A stretch of DNA of 64,000 bases from Echiichthys vipera. Its lineage: Eukaryota > Chordata > Actinopteri > Perciformes > Trachinidae. The notes under the pieces were generated by a model. That model saw only the letters and a list, made by a program, of their open reading frames with translations. It searched no databases and was not told where the DNA came from. The position numbers were made by a program, and so were the translations under genes. Below are positions 1 through 10,595 of this stretch, in pieces (positions within the stretch are counted from its first letter, which is position 1; each line of letters opens with the position of its first letter). The DNA lies in the NCBI GenBank assembly GCA_963691815.1, contig OY829653.1, forward strand, positions 29,863,750-29,927,749. The letters run 5' to 3'.

Positions 1-194
1 ACTCACAAGGCCACACGCTGAATGTGTGCCCAAGGTGTTTTCAATTCATCACTGCCAGGAATTTGCCAACTATTTTAGGCAAACTATTCTGTCATTCAGG
101 TTCTAACCCAGTCAGAGCACGTCAGTAACTCATGCACATATGACTAAATAGAGTCCAAAGACCACTTTATGCTTCTTGATTTATCACCTTAGGG

Positions 195-955
195 CAGGGC
201 TATTCAATTGCCGGCCCCCGGGCCTGATCCAGCCTGCGAGGGAATATTTCCTAGCCCTTAGAGTAGAAGCCTGTGTGAAAAGGTCATTCATGACCTCTGT
301 ACTCTCTCGTATCTCAGCGCAACTGTCTCAGCGCGTCAAATCCCGGAGACTTGCTCCATGTGCTCCCTGTAGGCGCGCGGCAACGCTCTGCACGCTCCTG
401 CTACGCTCTTCTTCGTGGGTTTCTGAATCCTCTTGTCAGCAGCTCACTAAGCTCCGCTCTGTTGTTGTTCTCAATCGTTTCTGTCTGGTTAAAGCTGTGG
501 TTAAATCACCACATCAATGTTTCTTTCTACTCTGAAAAAAAGAAAAGTTGACACAGAAAACCGTCAGTTCACCAGAGAATGGACAGAGAAGTTTTAGTTT
601 CTGTCACTGTGAAGCCTGTGTTTAGTCCGCAGCCATATCTGAGTGGAAAGAGGATAAGGTGTTTTCAGAAAAATCATGCTAACTTTAACACCACTTTCAC
701 TCTGAACTGTAAAAAATACTCTGCATTTGTGTTATGTTCATTTTATCACTACATATTTGTTCAGCTGTTATGTTGTTGCACTTTGAGGCCTATGGCTAAT
801 ATTTACATTGATGAAATAAAGACATTATATGTACTCCTATGTAACTGTATTGTTTTTACAATATCCATTAATGTGATGCTCATATTTTTACAGTCCCAAA
901 TTTCTGGATGATTTTCATTAACCGGCCCCAATTCCAAATTAATTGAATATCCCTG
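195..955 (+). mobile_element. non-autonomous hAT transposon (deletion derivative)
   Basis: The ends form a short imperfect terminal inverted repeat: the left end reads CAGGGCTATTCAATT and the right end, reverse-complemented, reads CAGGGATATTCAATT. The flanking 8-mers CCTTAGGG (187-194) and TCTTAGCG (956-963) match at 6 of 8 positions, which fits an aged hAT target duplication. The interior has a GC-rich leader, the first codons of a transposase (separate entry), then AT-rich sequence with an AATAAAG-like polyadenylation motif near 815. I infer an autonomous BED-type hAT parent that lost most of its coding region. The right end abuts the left end of a Harbinger-like element. Confidence 0.75.
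517..597 (+). pseudogene. hAT transposase N-terminal remnant (BED/GTF2IRD2-like lineage)
   Basis: An ATG opens a 26-codon frame that ends at TAG (595-597). It contains KKRKVD followed by an FTREWTEKF motif. As I recall the family, vertebrate hAT transposases of the ZBED5/GTF2IRD2-like group begin with a basic KKRKVD-type stretch and an aromatic F-x-x-x-W-x-x-x-(Y/F) motif just before the BED zinc finger. The BED finger, the RNase-H-like core and the dimerisation domain are all missing. What follows looks like the 3' untranslated part of the parent. It is non-functional. A fuller sister fragment lies on the minus strand at 16062-16211. Confidence 0.65.
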
Positions 956-960
956 TCTTA

Positions 961-1375
961 GCGTCTACCCACACTATCCATTCATACGGTGCCCAAGCAT
1001 GATTCACTGCTAGAGTCTAGTTCGTTTGACCAGTGTGAGTGCAACTGTGCTTAAGCACGGTACACTTCCCAGCTGTGGCCCAGTTGAGAGAGTTGGGCTT
1101 TTGTAAAGCACAATTGCACATGTACAAGCACGAGCATTGACAGCGGCCCCGATGTTTGTTTAAATGCGACCGTTCCCCATGATGGACATTTAAAAAGATG
1201 CTGCCGAAAGGTCCCCAGTGGTCTGATACGGAGGAGGAATGTTTACTGCAGACTTGGTCAGATAAAAATATTCAAAACAAAATAAGATAATATAAGCATG
1301 AATCAATCCAGCCGAGACTCTGGTCATTTCAAGTAATGTGAGTACAGGTGGGTAGAAGGGGGGTGGGGTCAATCA
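961..1375 (+). mobile_element. Harbinger-like element, copy 1 (right end lost)
   Basis: Read left to right, this segment follows the minus strand of 46143-46743 block by block. The shared landmarks are a left end resembling GCGTACTCACACTGTCC, a subterminal block with GTGTGAGTGC, a GCACATGTAC(A/G)AGCACGAGC block, a GACATTTAA leader, a Myb/SANT-like coding start, and a downstream (A/G)TGTGAGTAC block near 1335. The matching right terminal repeat is not found, so the copy appears truncated near 1375. The hAT element at 195-955 ends directly against its left edge. The superfamily is inferred from the SANT-like protein and the second copy's ends. Confidence 0.6.
1198..1290 (+). pseudogene. Myb/SANT-like (MSANTD) protein fragment of Harbinger-like element
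   Basis: A 30-codon frame from ATG to TAA. It has the motif GPQWSDTEEECLLQTWSD followed by KNIQ. This is the first helix region of a trihelix/Myb-SANT DNA-binding domain of the kind carried as the second gene of PIF/Harbinger transposons, where it assists the transposase in binding the element's ends. Tryptophans at residues 8 and 20 are spaced as in the family. The frame stops right after the first helix, so helices 2 and 3 are lost. The same motif, with ECLLQIWSDENIQ, occurs on the minus strand at 46237-46461, which supports a shared origin. Confidence 0.7.
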
Positions 1376-1630
1376 ATTAGTATTAGTATTCTCTCGGGAT
1401 GTATGTCATCTCTTTGGGCCAAGTGACAGTGGCTACTTTTTAATTTTTTTGGGGGTACAATTTGTAATACACATCAATTTTTCTGAAATTTTATGTTTAA
1501 CAATACAAATGATGCATTAACCCATGAACCATGTTGTGATTTGCATACATGTCCGGAACATAAATGGGAACATTGGATAAAACCAGGTTCAAAGTTATTG
1601 TTTCATTTTGTTGACATATAATAATAATAA

Positions 1631-1762
1631 TAATTCAATTCAATTCTATTTTATTTACAGTGCCAAATCATAACAAAAGTTAATCCAAGCAACCACAAAA
1701 GTAACAGTAACTATAATATCTACAGTAATGTTAACCTGACTTACCTGTTAGCAGCCAATATA
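1631..1762 (-). mobile_element. L2-clade LINE 3' tail, internally deleted
   Basis: On the minus strand the segment ends in a TTATGATTTGGCACTGTAAA block followed by AATAAAATAGAATTGAATTG, nearly the same as the tail at 62166-62275. Upstream in the sense direction it holds a block reading ATTACTGTAGATATTATAG that matches the 3' untranslated part of the LINE at 52605-54495. The sequence normally between these two blocks is missing. An (AAT)n run at about 1620-1634 adjoins the 3' end. Confidence 0.65.
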
Positions 1763-2259
1763 GCTGCTTAAATGTTTTTACAGAGAGGTTTTTGGATATC
1801 TCTCAAAAATCAGAAAATGCTTTCAACAGCCTTTGCAATGATTTAAATTGTTGTGTAAATCAGGCTCTGAGTGATATATGAACAAGTGTCTGTGTAAAAA
1901 TCTGCAGAAAAACAGATTTAGCTATAGGAATTAAACCGTAAAGTTTGGTGTGTTTCTGTCAGGGTGAAAAATAAAGTTATTTGGAGAAAACAGCCCTTAA
2001 AAATGTGGATTGTAAAATCAACACACACCAGGGAATATGGAAAATGTCACCACGAAACTTCACCAGTTGATTACCGGCATCAAGACATCTATTTTCCCCA
2101 TTCCAATTTCCCTGAGACATCTTCTTTAAAAGTGCATATTGAATCAGAATATGGGATAATATCTTCCATTTCAAACAGTGTAAATAAACTGAACTGCTTA
2201 TCAAGTTGCTGCTATTTCCACCTACTGTTTACACATTTATGTCCACCCTTCACTGCAAC
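1763..2259. other. interval with no recognised feature
   Basis: AT-rich sequence with no convincing exon, inverted repeat or known element. The open frames on both strands here have no recognisable motifs or splice context. Confidence 0.5.
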
Positions 2260-2620
2260 TGTTCCTGCAGCAGGCCTCCATCACAGACCCCCGCCCCCCC
2301 GCCTTGCCGGGACGCCTGCTTGGTACGGTCCGCTCCTCCCCTCTCCTACGTCTCACCGATGGTAGTTTCTATTGGGAGAAGGTCAAATGACTCCTCATGT
2401 CTGCCCGTGTCCACGCTCCCGCGGTGCACGCCTGATGGAGACACACTTCTCACACTAAATTGTTTGTCCGAACGCGCTCTGTGACCGTCGGCAGCGGCTC
2501 CCCGCCTCGTCTCCCTCTCAAAGTAAGTAGCGGCGTGAGGACACGGCTCTGTTATCTCCGGAACCGTCCACCCGGCTTCTGTTTTGATACGGCCGGAGAA
2601 GTCGGTTCCTTATAAAGGCT
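2260..2620 (+). promoter_or_regulatory. CpG-rich block: candidate promoter / first exon
   Basis: Dense CpG and high GC stand out sharply from the AT-rich, CpG-poor window, for example the stretches around 2285-2345, 2400-2435, 2468-2515 and 2530-2610. Unmethylated promoters in vertebrates keep CpGs, so this is the best candidate for a host transcription start. A donor-like GTAAGTAG lies at about 2522-2529, and a TATAAAGG motif lies at 2611-2618. These suggest an untranslated first exon or a nearby alternative start, on the plus strand if the donor is real. No coding sequence is recognised. It could instead be a GC-rich repeat. Confidence 0.45.
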
Positions 2621-2704
2621 GAGTGTTTGCAAAGTGTTGTGTTTCCGCGCAGCTGGTGCAGCTCAGGAGCCCGGGTGGCTTCAGAACAGTTCTTTTCGGA
2701 TGCT

Positions 2705-2734
2705 GGATCTGGATCTGGATCTGGATCTGGATCT
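2705..2734. repeat. (GGATCT)5 hexanucleotide tandem repeat
   Basis: Five exact copies of GGATCT. They create the Gly-Ser and Asp-Pro repeats seen in overlapping frames, which are therefore not evidence of a protein. Confidence 0.9.
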
Positions 2735-2976
2735 GGTGATGCTTTGACACACGGCAGGTGCAAGTCAGGTGAAGGCTCGCTGTCGTTGTGCCTGAACGGG
2801 GCATCGGGTGTTACTTGTGTCGTTTAACTGTGGTGCTGCTATCGAGAGGACGCTGTTATCCATTCTACCTTTAGCATCAGTGGTGAGGTGAAGTTGTGAG
2901 CCCTGTCTCTGTCGTCTGGCTGAATGGAAAAATGTCCTTCCAAAAGTAGGTAGGGGACTCCCTGGACGGATGTCAG

Positions 2977-3237
2977 AAGGGTTCCTACAGGTGCTTGAAA
3001 TCCTTAAATGACTGAATTTGAATGGTGTTTTCAAGGTTTGAAAAGTGCTTGGATTTTGAATAAAGTACTTGAAAATGCCTGAATTTTAATGTTTTCAAGG
3101 TTTGAAAAGTGCTTGAATTTTGGATAAAGTACTCAAATGTATCCTTATTACTTTTACATAAAGTTCTGTAACAACATGACCTTGAAAGTGCTTGAAAAGT
3201 GCCTGAGTTTGACCCTGGAGAAGGTGTACGAACCTTG
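2977..3237. mobile_element. MITE, probably hAT-type, with internal echo repeats
   Basis: The left end reads AAGGGTTCCTACAGGTGCTTG. The right end, reverse-complemented, reads CAAGGTTCGTACACCTTC, giving an imperfect inverted repeat. The interior twice repeats a block with TTTTCAAGGTTTGAAAAGTG (about 3029-3050 and 3091-3112), and short CTTGAAAAGTGC-like pieces recur. I recall similar short elements as common in teleosts. A clear 8-bp target duplication is not seen. Confidence 0.5.
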
Positions 3238-4434
3238 ATTATAGGAATATTTAGACATACGGTAGTCTTCCTAAAAGGAGGAGAATAAATTAGGGATGAC
3301 CTATATGGGTTTTAAGGGCCGATACTGATTTTGTTTTCATACGGACAGCTGATTTTCTTGAGCCAATATTTTGTGCCGATACTTCTTTTGCTCCCTCAGT
3401 TTACATCATAAAAATTATACAATGATGATAACAAATGTTACGAGTCTCAATTAAAAAAAAAAAAAAGGAACTTTTATTGAACTTAAAAAGGCGTCTCCAG
3501 CAACAGGAGCTGCCTGTGGACGCCTGTCTGTAAATAATGCTGGGGGGAAAAACGCAGCCCGCATCGGACGATACCAATGCACATAAAAAACGCAATATGT
3601 CGGCCTAGCACTAGACTAAATCCTTATTTATTTATTTATTTATTTGATTATTTTTTTAAATTATTTTAGTCCGGATTTTCAAATAGAATGCAAACACCAC
3701 AGTCGCATACAATGACGATACAAAATACTTACTTTACACTACAGAAGAGAATAATACTTTTGCCAAAACATGCCAATACAACATACCAGTACCAGGAAGT
3801 GAAATAAGGCTCTTCTAAACCGACATATCTGTATAAAATAATGATTTCTTGTTCTAGTGAGTTGATAAGTGGACGTTTACCTTCTTTACTCTTCTGTAAA
3901 TGCCGTCTGAGGTCAGTGATAATGTGGGTGTGTGGAAAGTTCACTCCTCAGCAACTAGAAAGCTCTCAGGAAGGGAGACTTAATGAAGTGAGTCATCAGA
4001 GCCAGCCCCAAACTTCTCCCTGCAGACTAGCATGTTGTTAAGCCTATTACAACATTACATAATTCAATAAGATATAGCCCCATAAGGTGCAGAACGAGCT
4101 GCCTAAAGGGCCTGTATATTGTCCAGGCTCCTTAATCTCTTATTATACATCCTAATAAAACCTATCAGTCAAGAGCGGGGTCAGCATGTTCAGGTGAGGA
4201 GCTGAGAGTGGAGCCGTGTTACTGTCCAGAGACACTGTGCTTTGCTGATCTACTCTGTAGTTTGTTCAGGGTCGCGTAGATGTTCGAGGTCAGCTCTGAG
4301 CGGAGGAGTTGAGTTTTCAGTGTTTGACGCTGATGAAAATGGGATTTGTGTTGTGCAAACCCTGGCCTGTCTTTTACTCTACTTTTACATCAGCATTGGT
4401 TGGATAACGTCTTTGTGATTACGACGAACCTAAG
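3238..4434. other. interval with simple repeats only
   Basis: Contains a (TTTA)n run at about 3622-3645, an A-run near 3452-3466, and degenerate GCCGATAC-type pieces at about 3317-3390 that look like eroded DNA-transposon ends. No exon-like or gene-like signal was found. Confidence 0.5.
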
Positions 4435-4510
4435 TAGGGGTGGGCGATATCACAAAAATATCACATCACAATGTTTTTAAAGTAAAATCATGATTACGAA
4501 TTTCCCACAT
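4435..4510 (+). mobile_element. solo left end of a hAT-type MITE
   Basis: The sequence TAGGGGTGGGCGATATCACA resembles the terminal repeat of teleost hAT MITEs and the left end of the element at 40864 (TAGGGGTGGG). No matching right end was located, so this is either a truncated copy or a chance match. Confidence 0.35.
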
Positions 4511-5468
4511 TTTTTACATTGATTTTTGATTATTTTGCAAGTTACTGAACAGTGAAACCAAAGTATTTCCCTATGTAAAAACATAGCCCTACAGTGTTTC
4601 AGGTGCAGGTATTAATGTGTGGTGCAGGGCCGTACATAGACCTTTTGAGGGCCAGAAGCTCTGACTTCTCCCCTGTGCAGACTCTGACAACAGATATGTT
4701 TACTGCTTTTATCTGAATCATAATATGTAAACATACATAACTATATGTCTGTGGGTATAGCAAAGATCTGTCTTTTTTTAAACTTTAATGTTTCTTGGAA
4801 CTGAATAATCAGGATCCCATAGGGTGATGGGGCTGACTTTTACGTGATTAAGACATCTATTACGCTATACTTGTATATATTTATGTGGGACACATTAGAG
4901 CCACCCAGTCCCTTTGATCTGCAGAAATACCTTTTTACTTGACTGAAATATCTTTTTGGCACCATGACTGAAATGACAGAGCTTTTCTTTTGCATTATTA
5001 TGGTGTTTGTTTGGAAAATCTTTAACCAGGCCTGTAACAACGATACCAATACTGCAGCTGGACCAGAAGCCTGTTAATAAAAACAGATTAAGGAGACTGA
5101 TCAGTAGGGTTGGAAGGATACATGATTATTATTATTATTATTATATGATTATTTTTGAGGTGTAAACTGCAAAACAGTGCACATTTAATTTTTTTTGTAA
5201 AAGTTAAACTGAACATATATATTTGTTTAAATAACAAAAGCAATAATTGAATTAAAAAACAAAGAAACTAAGGCTTGTCCTGTGTTCTCCCCTTCACATG
5301 ATGAATACCATTCTGTTGGCAGAGGTGCTGTTTACAGAAACAAACCAGCTTCTGAAAATATGAAACATTTACTAAAACGTAACAACTTAACTTCTAATTT
5401 CTTCTCTGCTCCGACCATCAGCAGCTCCAGCTGTCTGCTCTGAGTTCATCCTTCGTCCCTCTTCACAT

Positions 5469-5601
<133 letters not shown>

Positions 5602-6002
5602 CCTCTGTAGCGTACTGAGCTATTCCTGAAATGAGCTACGTAATAACTTGCTCTGCACCTCTGCCAGCCTGTGTCACTGACAGGGTGTAGGACAGGAAAT
5701 CAGTGGATGAAGATTCACAACTTCTTTTCCTTCCAAAAGACAAAACTGAGTTAGAACCTCTGATAAAACAGACCAGAGAGACCTGCTGCGCTCGCCGCCA
5801 TCTTTGCACCGATGTCAACAAACAAAGTCAAAAGTAGAGAGTGCGATGCTATTCATTTTTCATCTCTACCTATTTGAATCTTCACACATTTTAATTGATT
5901 TTTACTGTCTCAAGATGCATTGTTACATCCCTGGCTCAGATTTCAATACCAACCAGAAGTTAGAGCGAAACTGTGCAGGCACACTGCAGACCGTCAGCAC
6001 AC

Positions 6003-6075
6003 AAGCGTGCGTGCGTGCGTGTGTGCGTGCGTGCATGCGTGCGTGCGTCTGTCTGTCTGTCTGTCTGTCTGTCTG
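6003..6075. repeat. compound (GTGC)n/(GTCT)n microsatellite
   Basis: A GTGC-type run with GTGT and CATG variants, followed by a pure TCTG run of about seven units. It explains the Arg-Ala-Cys-Val repeat frame. Confidence 0.9.
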
Positions 6076-6145
6076 ATATGCAGAGATGAATAAATGGAAC
6101 AATATTTCAAAAGCGTGTTGAAAAAAACCCCAAATATATATACAC

Positions 6146-6790
6146 CAGTGGTGGCTGCTGGTCTTTCAAGGAGGGGAAGCTCATTTCTCTGGCCTACATC
6201 AAAAATGTGTTTGTCATTGTCATGACAAGGTCAAGAAAATGATCTGTAACCTTGTCGTACCAACTAGGCGTCTTTTCCAGGGACTTGACCAGTGTCAATG
6301 GCCAGCAGAGCTACGCTGCTTAAACAGCCTTGGCCCAGCTGGAGCTGCTGTGCCAGGCTACTGTGAAGTGTGACCACCTGTGAGTGTGAGTGATCGTGAC
6401 GGGGGGAAAAGCTCTGCAGCTGCTGCTGCTCGTTAGGGAAAGAAACCGCAGAGTGACAGAACAGAGTCGCCAAACACAACGCTAGTGGTTTTTAACAAAG
6501 AATTCTTCAAGATCGCTGATTCCCTCATTTAGGTGTCACTTAAAAAAGGATTCGGCCTCAGACAGCTCATCCAATCCTCATACAGAAGCCGAGTGTCCGA
6601 GCCAGCCCACTGTCCCATAGATCCCCAGAGACGCTGGGCATCCTATGGGCGGGACAAAGCCCAGCATTTATCCGATGAGCGTCTAGTTTCTCTGCAGTGG
6701 AACAATCCGGTCTAGGCTTTCCCACTGGAGTCAGTAGAAGCTGAGCATCCGACTGTGTAAAGCGCTGTGGGGACTATATGGACTATTTTT
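6146..6790 (+). mobile_element. probable non-autonomous DNA transposon, right end uncertain
   Basis: Begins with CAGTGGTGGCTGCTGGTC, a form I associate with teleost hAT-type repeats. The GC-rich interior at 6590-6770 contains blocks such as CTGAGCATCCGACTGTGT and GCTGTGGGGACTATATGG, which I recall from dispersed fish repeats. No right terminal repeat (CCACCACTG) is present nearby. No transposase sequence is seen, and the open frames inside have no motif. Confidence 0.4.
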
Positions 6791-6972
6791 TTTATTTATT
6801 GAGGTACCAGAGAACTGCCCTGACCCGACATGAACCAGAATAGCTTCTATCCAAGCAGTAAGTTGAATAGATATCCAGGAAATTAGTGTGAACCGGACCC
6901 AAGACGGGGAAATTTTGAGAAATTACAGCTGATGCTCGGGCAGAGAATCAAAACTCAACAGAAAACATGCTA

Positions 6973-8129
6973 CGGTGGAGATTAAAGTTAGAGAACAAAG
7001 TATTAATACTTGATTTATTCTGAAATATTTAACTTTTTTATTGTTCAGAATTTGATAGAATATAAGCTGTGGCTATACCACTGCTGTACTAGCATGTTTT
7101 TTTTACTAACCAAGGCACAAACTAGAAATGCACCAATCCAGTGTTTGCCAATCCAATCTGATACCGATACCTGGGCTGAGCGTATCGGCCGATACCTGAT
7201 ACCGATAAACCATAAACCCATAAACATTTGCATTCACCCTGTCATGTAGCTGTACAAGAGGCCCAACTCCTGCTGCAGAAAACATCCCCCAAACCATGAC
7301 ACTTCCTCCTCCAAATTTAACTGACTTCTTTACACACTTTGGGTTCAGTCTTTCCCCAGTCCTACGCCCAACATAATGTTTCTATCAGATCCACATAACC
7401 GGAACATACTCTCATCACTGAAGTCACTCTGGACCAGTTTTCCTCTGTCTAGAAAACATGCTCCTCAGCAAAGCCAAGTCTAGTCTTTTCATTCTTTCCG
7501 CAGATGAGAGGTTTGGTCACTGCAGAGTGGGCTTTCAGTCCAAAAAGTCTTAAATGACGAGACGGATCAGTTCAGTGCTGAGACAGATTCTTGCCCTATT
7601 CAGAACTGAACTGGAGACCAACTCCAGTTGCAGAGTTGAACCGATTCCCCATTGAGAGTCTTCTCATGATCCTGTCCTCTCCTGCACTTGTGTTACCTGG
7701 ACGTCCGGCCTTTTTGAGGGACTTAAATAAATCTGTGTCCTTGTAAAGTTTCAGTATTCTTGAAATCACAGACTGAATGCCCAACCTCTCTCTGATGGCT
7801 GAGAGAGTCCTCCCTTTGGCCTTCATCTGGACAACCTGCTGTCTCAGGGTTTCAGTCTCCTTAGAGCAGTTTCCATCTTGCAAAGTAACCAGGAGAGCTG
7901 CAGATAAATAGGGTGTGTCCAACAATGAAGTCAATTGTCACCAGGTGCAGATTAACACCTATAACTGGGAGGATCTGAAAGTGTTCTTTCATTTCTATCA
8001 CTGTTTGTTGAAGTGCCTTGGTTATTTAAAAAACATGCTAGTACAGCAATGGTACAGCTACAGCTGATATTCTATAAATAATGAACAGAAAAAATAAATC
8101 AAGAATTAAAACAATTTTTATCTCCACTG
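6973..8129 (-). mobile_element. Tc1-like transposon, copy 1 (both inverted repeats present)
   Basis: Flanked by TA at 6971-6972 and 8130-8131, the dinucleotide target of Tc1/mariner elements. The left end CGGTGGAGATTAAAG mirrors the right end CAGTGGAGATAAAAA. The inverted repeats run for roughly 140-150 bp on each side (about 6973-7122 and 7990-8129) and share GCTGTACTAGCATGTTTTTT and AACCAAGGCAC. The transposase lies on the minus strand. The part that should encode its C-terminal third, next to the left repeat, is replaced by unrelated sequence at about 7124-7240 with GATACCGATACC-type motifs. The second family member is at 46935-48450. Confidence 0.85.
7241..7893 (-). pseudogene. Tc1-like transposase, broken
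   Basis: The minus strand encodes, in order, an N-terminal helix-turn-helix region (SKETETLRQQVVQMKAKGR, then LSAIRERLG, SVISRILKLYKDTD), a GRP-type linker (KKAGRPGNTS), and part of the DDE catalytic domain (VMVWGMFSAAGVGPL near 7275-7297). Breaks: compared with copy 2, a one-base difference just after the ATG (near 7880) shifts the start out of frame. A stop follows QFSSE at about 7596. The region with the second and third catalytic acids is absent. Intact Tc1 transposases are about 340 residues and catalyse cut-and-paste excision in the nucleus. This one cannot be functional. Confidence 0.8.
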
Positions 8130-8317
8130 TAAATTGAACCATCTCCTCCGTTGATCACTAAAAAGTCAGTGCCAGTGCAGGCAGTGTACCTGGCAGTGGC
8201 TGTGAAAGAGGTCAGTTGGCATGCAGTTGATAAAACACATTTCCCGAAAAATGTCATGTACACTTGCTAGTGTGCCATTGGTTAAGCAGCTGCGGGCCAA
8301 TGGTGGCAATCGTGCCT

Positions 8318-8645
8318 AATGTTCACACCAAATGTGAATACAATCAGAATGCAACAATAGTGGCTTTGGTGAGACCCTGGATGTATCACGGAGAACTTTG
8401 ATGACGCTAACCGCAATCTCAACACTGATTGGCTGTCGCAGCGCGATGTTGCCTGAAAAGTTCAATATTTTTGCTTCAGACTCTCAAGACGCTCTAGACG
8501 CTTCATTGCATTGCTTCTTGTCGCGCCAGACGCTCCATTCGCGCCGCCTTCGCCTGAATTGTGTGTCATCGCGCCATTTACATTGATTTTTAATGTAGAG
8601 TTGTCGCTTAATTTGCGTCTTTCGCCTTTGGTGTGAACGCCCCAT
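8318..8645. mobile_element. Harbinger-type MITE
   Basis: Left end GTTCACACCAAATGTGAA (from 8321). Right end CTTTGGTGTGAACGCCCC, whose reverse complement begins GGGGCGTTCACACCAAAG. The interior has GC-rich CGC-type motifs and a block reading CTGATTGGCTGTCGCAGCG that is partly shared with 36130-36260. Teleost PIF/Harbinger MITEs often carry ends of the GGGCGTTCACACC kind, so the class is inferred from that. No coding capacity. Confidence 0.5.
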
Positions 8646-9077
8646 ATGCCTGCTGACCCCTGCTATGAAGGATGGCAATGACAGACAGGAACACACACGC
8701 ACACACATACACCTTGAATGATGACTCTCATGATCACATTATGCATGGTCCTGCTGGCTTTGATTAATCCGTGCCCTGTCATCGTCAGTAAGTGCTTGCT
8801 GTTACCAATTGATTACTGTTTTGATATTTATGTTGATGGCACTGAACTATATTCACTGAGCAGAAATATTTTTTACATGGTGTTTTAAAAAGAAACAAAT
8901 TCAATTAGCTCTAAGAAAATGCAGTATACTGGTATATCAAACTGTGCTTTCATGTGTTTGATGCTTGTTTATCAAGGTGGCCTCGACAAATTCAGTATCC
9001 CCCAGATTCATCTGTGAAAGCCTCTAAAGTAATGTGGTGTTTTAACAGCTGCAACCATCTCTGCAACCTCATTAATG

Positions 9078-9108
<31 letters not shown>

Positions 9109-10419
9109 ACACACACATCCCAGATAGAGCCCAGAATCTCTGCAAATACAGACTGAATTCCCAACATCAGATGGGACTTTTTGCCTGGCAGAACGTTGAA
9201 GGTAAGTTAGTGGTTGTGTATAACCCTGAGTGGCTCCATGCAGATATAAGCGGTTCCATGAGGATCCATGTGGCATCTAAAGCATGGATGTATTATAGGA
9301 GCTTGATACTGGATCCCAAAGTGTTGCTTATTCAGTTCAACCAGAATTGCTTACCTGTCACATACAGCAGATAGGTTTCCAGGTTTGCACAGTAGTGGTC
9401 CCACTGACCCTGCCTGTGACCTCACGCTCAGGTCATAGACTTTACATCGGGATGATGTGACATGTTTTTAAACCGCTTTTCTGGGCTAAGGAAAGTTTTA
9501 CAAATTAAAAAATTCCATGGATTAAAAACCGAGTCATGATCAACCTTGTTTGCAGTTTATAGTGTCCTGTTAATAGTCTCTTTTACAATGGTGACCTATG
9601 AAGAAAATGCTTTTTGGGCCGCAGGGGTATCTTTTGTTGCATTACCACAAGTTTATCCCTAAAATTAAATATGTTGAAATTAGTGACCACACCACACTTA
9701 TCAAGCTACTCATAAATGGCAGACTCAGATTACCTTCATATTATGGAAGATCAAATAGCATCAGGTCAATGTAAAAGCAGTTTGTACTAGATATTGTGAT
9801 GGAAACGTCTCAGCAGCTGAGATGGACCCAGGGTTGGCAGTTGTCCCGTGTAAAAGCAGTAGCTAGTTTACTTCCTGTGGGAAGTAGGACTCAGGGCAGT
9901 CTGTGATAAGACCCCCGGTGCTGGGGTTTAGGCTGGCTGGCTGAGGGTCTGCAGGCACAGCATGTGTGGACTCTGTGCTGTGTTGGTACAACAAAACCCT
10001 TTTACTGATTAAAAATACTAGAGGAAACACTGACATGTAAAATATTTTGTCCTTGTTTGTGGATTTTCTAATGTGGCTGAATTTGTGTTGTTGGCTGATG
10101 GAGTGATTAGCAAACAGCAAGCTAGTGTAATTTAAGATGTGATTATTCATTATACAGCATTCTATTAACATTACACCAATGATGAAGTTCAGCCACCGGT
10201 GTTGCTAAGGGTTTTCTAGATATTACACAGAGAACATTTAGATAAGCATACTTTTAACCAAAACATGCCGACCTAGTATTGCTTTTTTAATTTTTGTTTG
10301 TTAATATATTCCATAAAATTCGGAAATTTACAGCAATTTTTCTGACCCTTTACAGCCCTACTCAAATATACAATAATTCTGAAATTACCTTTTTTCTTTT
10401 TCAATTCATTATTTAATCG
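8646..10419. other. interval without recognised genes
   Basis: Holds an (AC)n tract with one AGAC interruption at 9078-9117. The rest is AT-rich sequence in which I see no exon, RNA gene or element ends. Confidence 0.5.
9078..9117. repeat. (CA)n microsatellite
   Basis: A dinucleotide tract of about 40 bp with one interruption (ACAGACAC). It accounts for the His-Thr and Cys-Val frames on the two strands. Confidence 0.95.
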
Positions 10420-10595
10420 TCTGTCTATGTAAATGGCCATTACCATTTCCCAGAATCCAAGGCGAGATCATCAAATATCTTGTTTCCTGTGACTTACTCG
10501 TTCCTAACCTGAAGATATTCAAGTATATGAATGTCTTTCTCAATTTTCTGTTGATCAATTAATTGAGTCATCACTGCAGCACTACCTGAAATTAT
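10420..10595 (-). mobile_element. hAT-like MITE end fragment
   Basis: On the minus strand the segment starts GGTAGTGCTGCAGTGATGAC and contains AATTAATTGATCAAC. Further in are blocks resembling TTTCCCAGAATCCAAGG and TCAAATATCTTGTTT on the plus strand. I recall this order of blocks from common teleost MITEs beginning TAGGGCTGCAAC. The other end is not seen. Confidence 0.4.

Noticed and set aside
2518..2827. Asp-Pro and Gly-Ser repeat frames near the CpG block
   Set aside because: Caused by the (GGATCT)5 repeat; no consistent coding frame beyond it.
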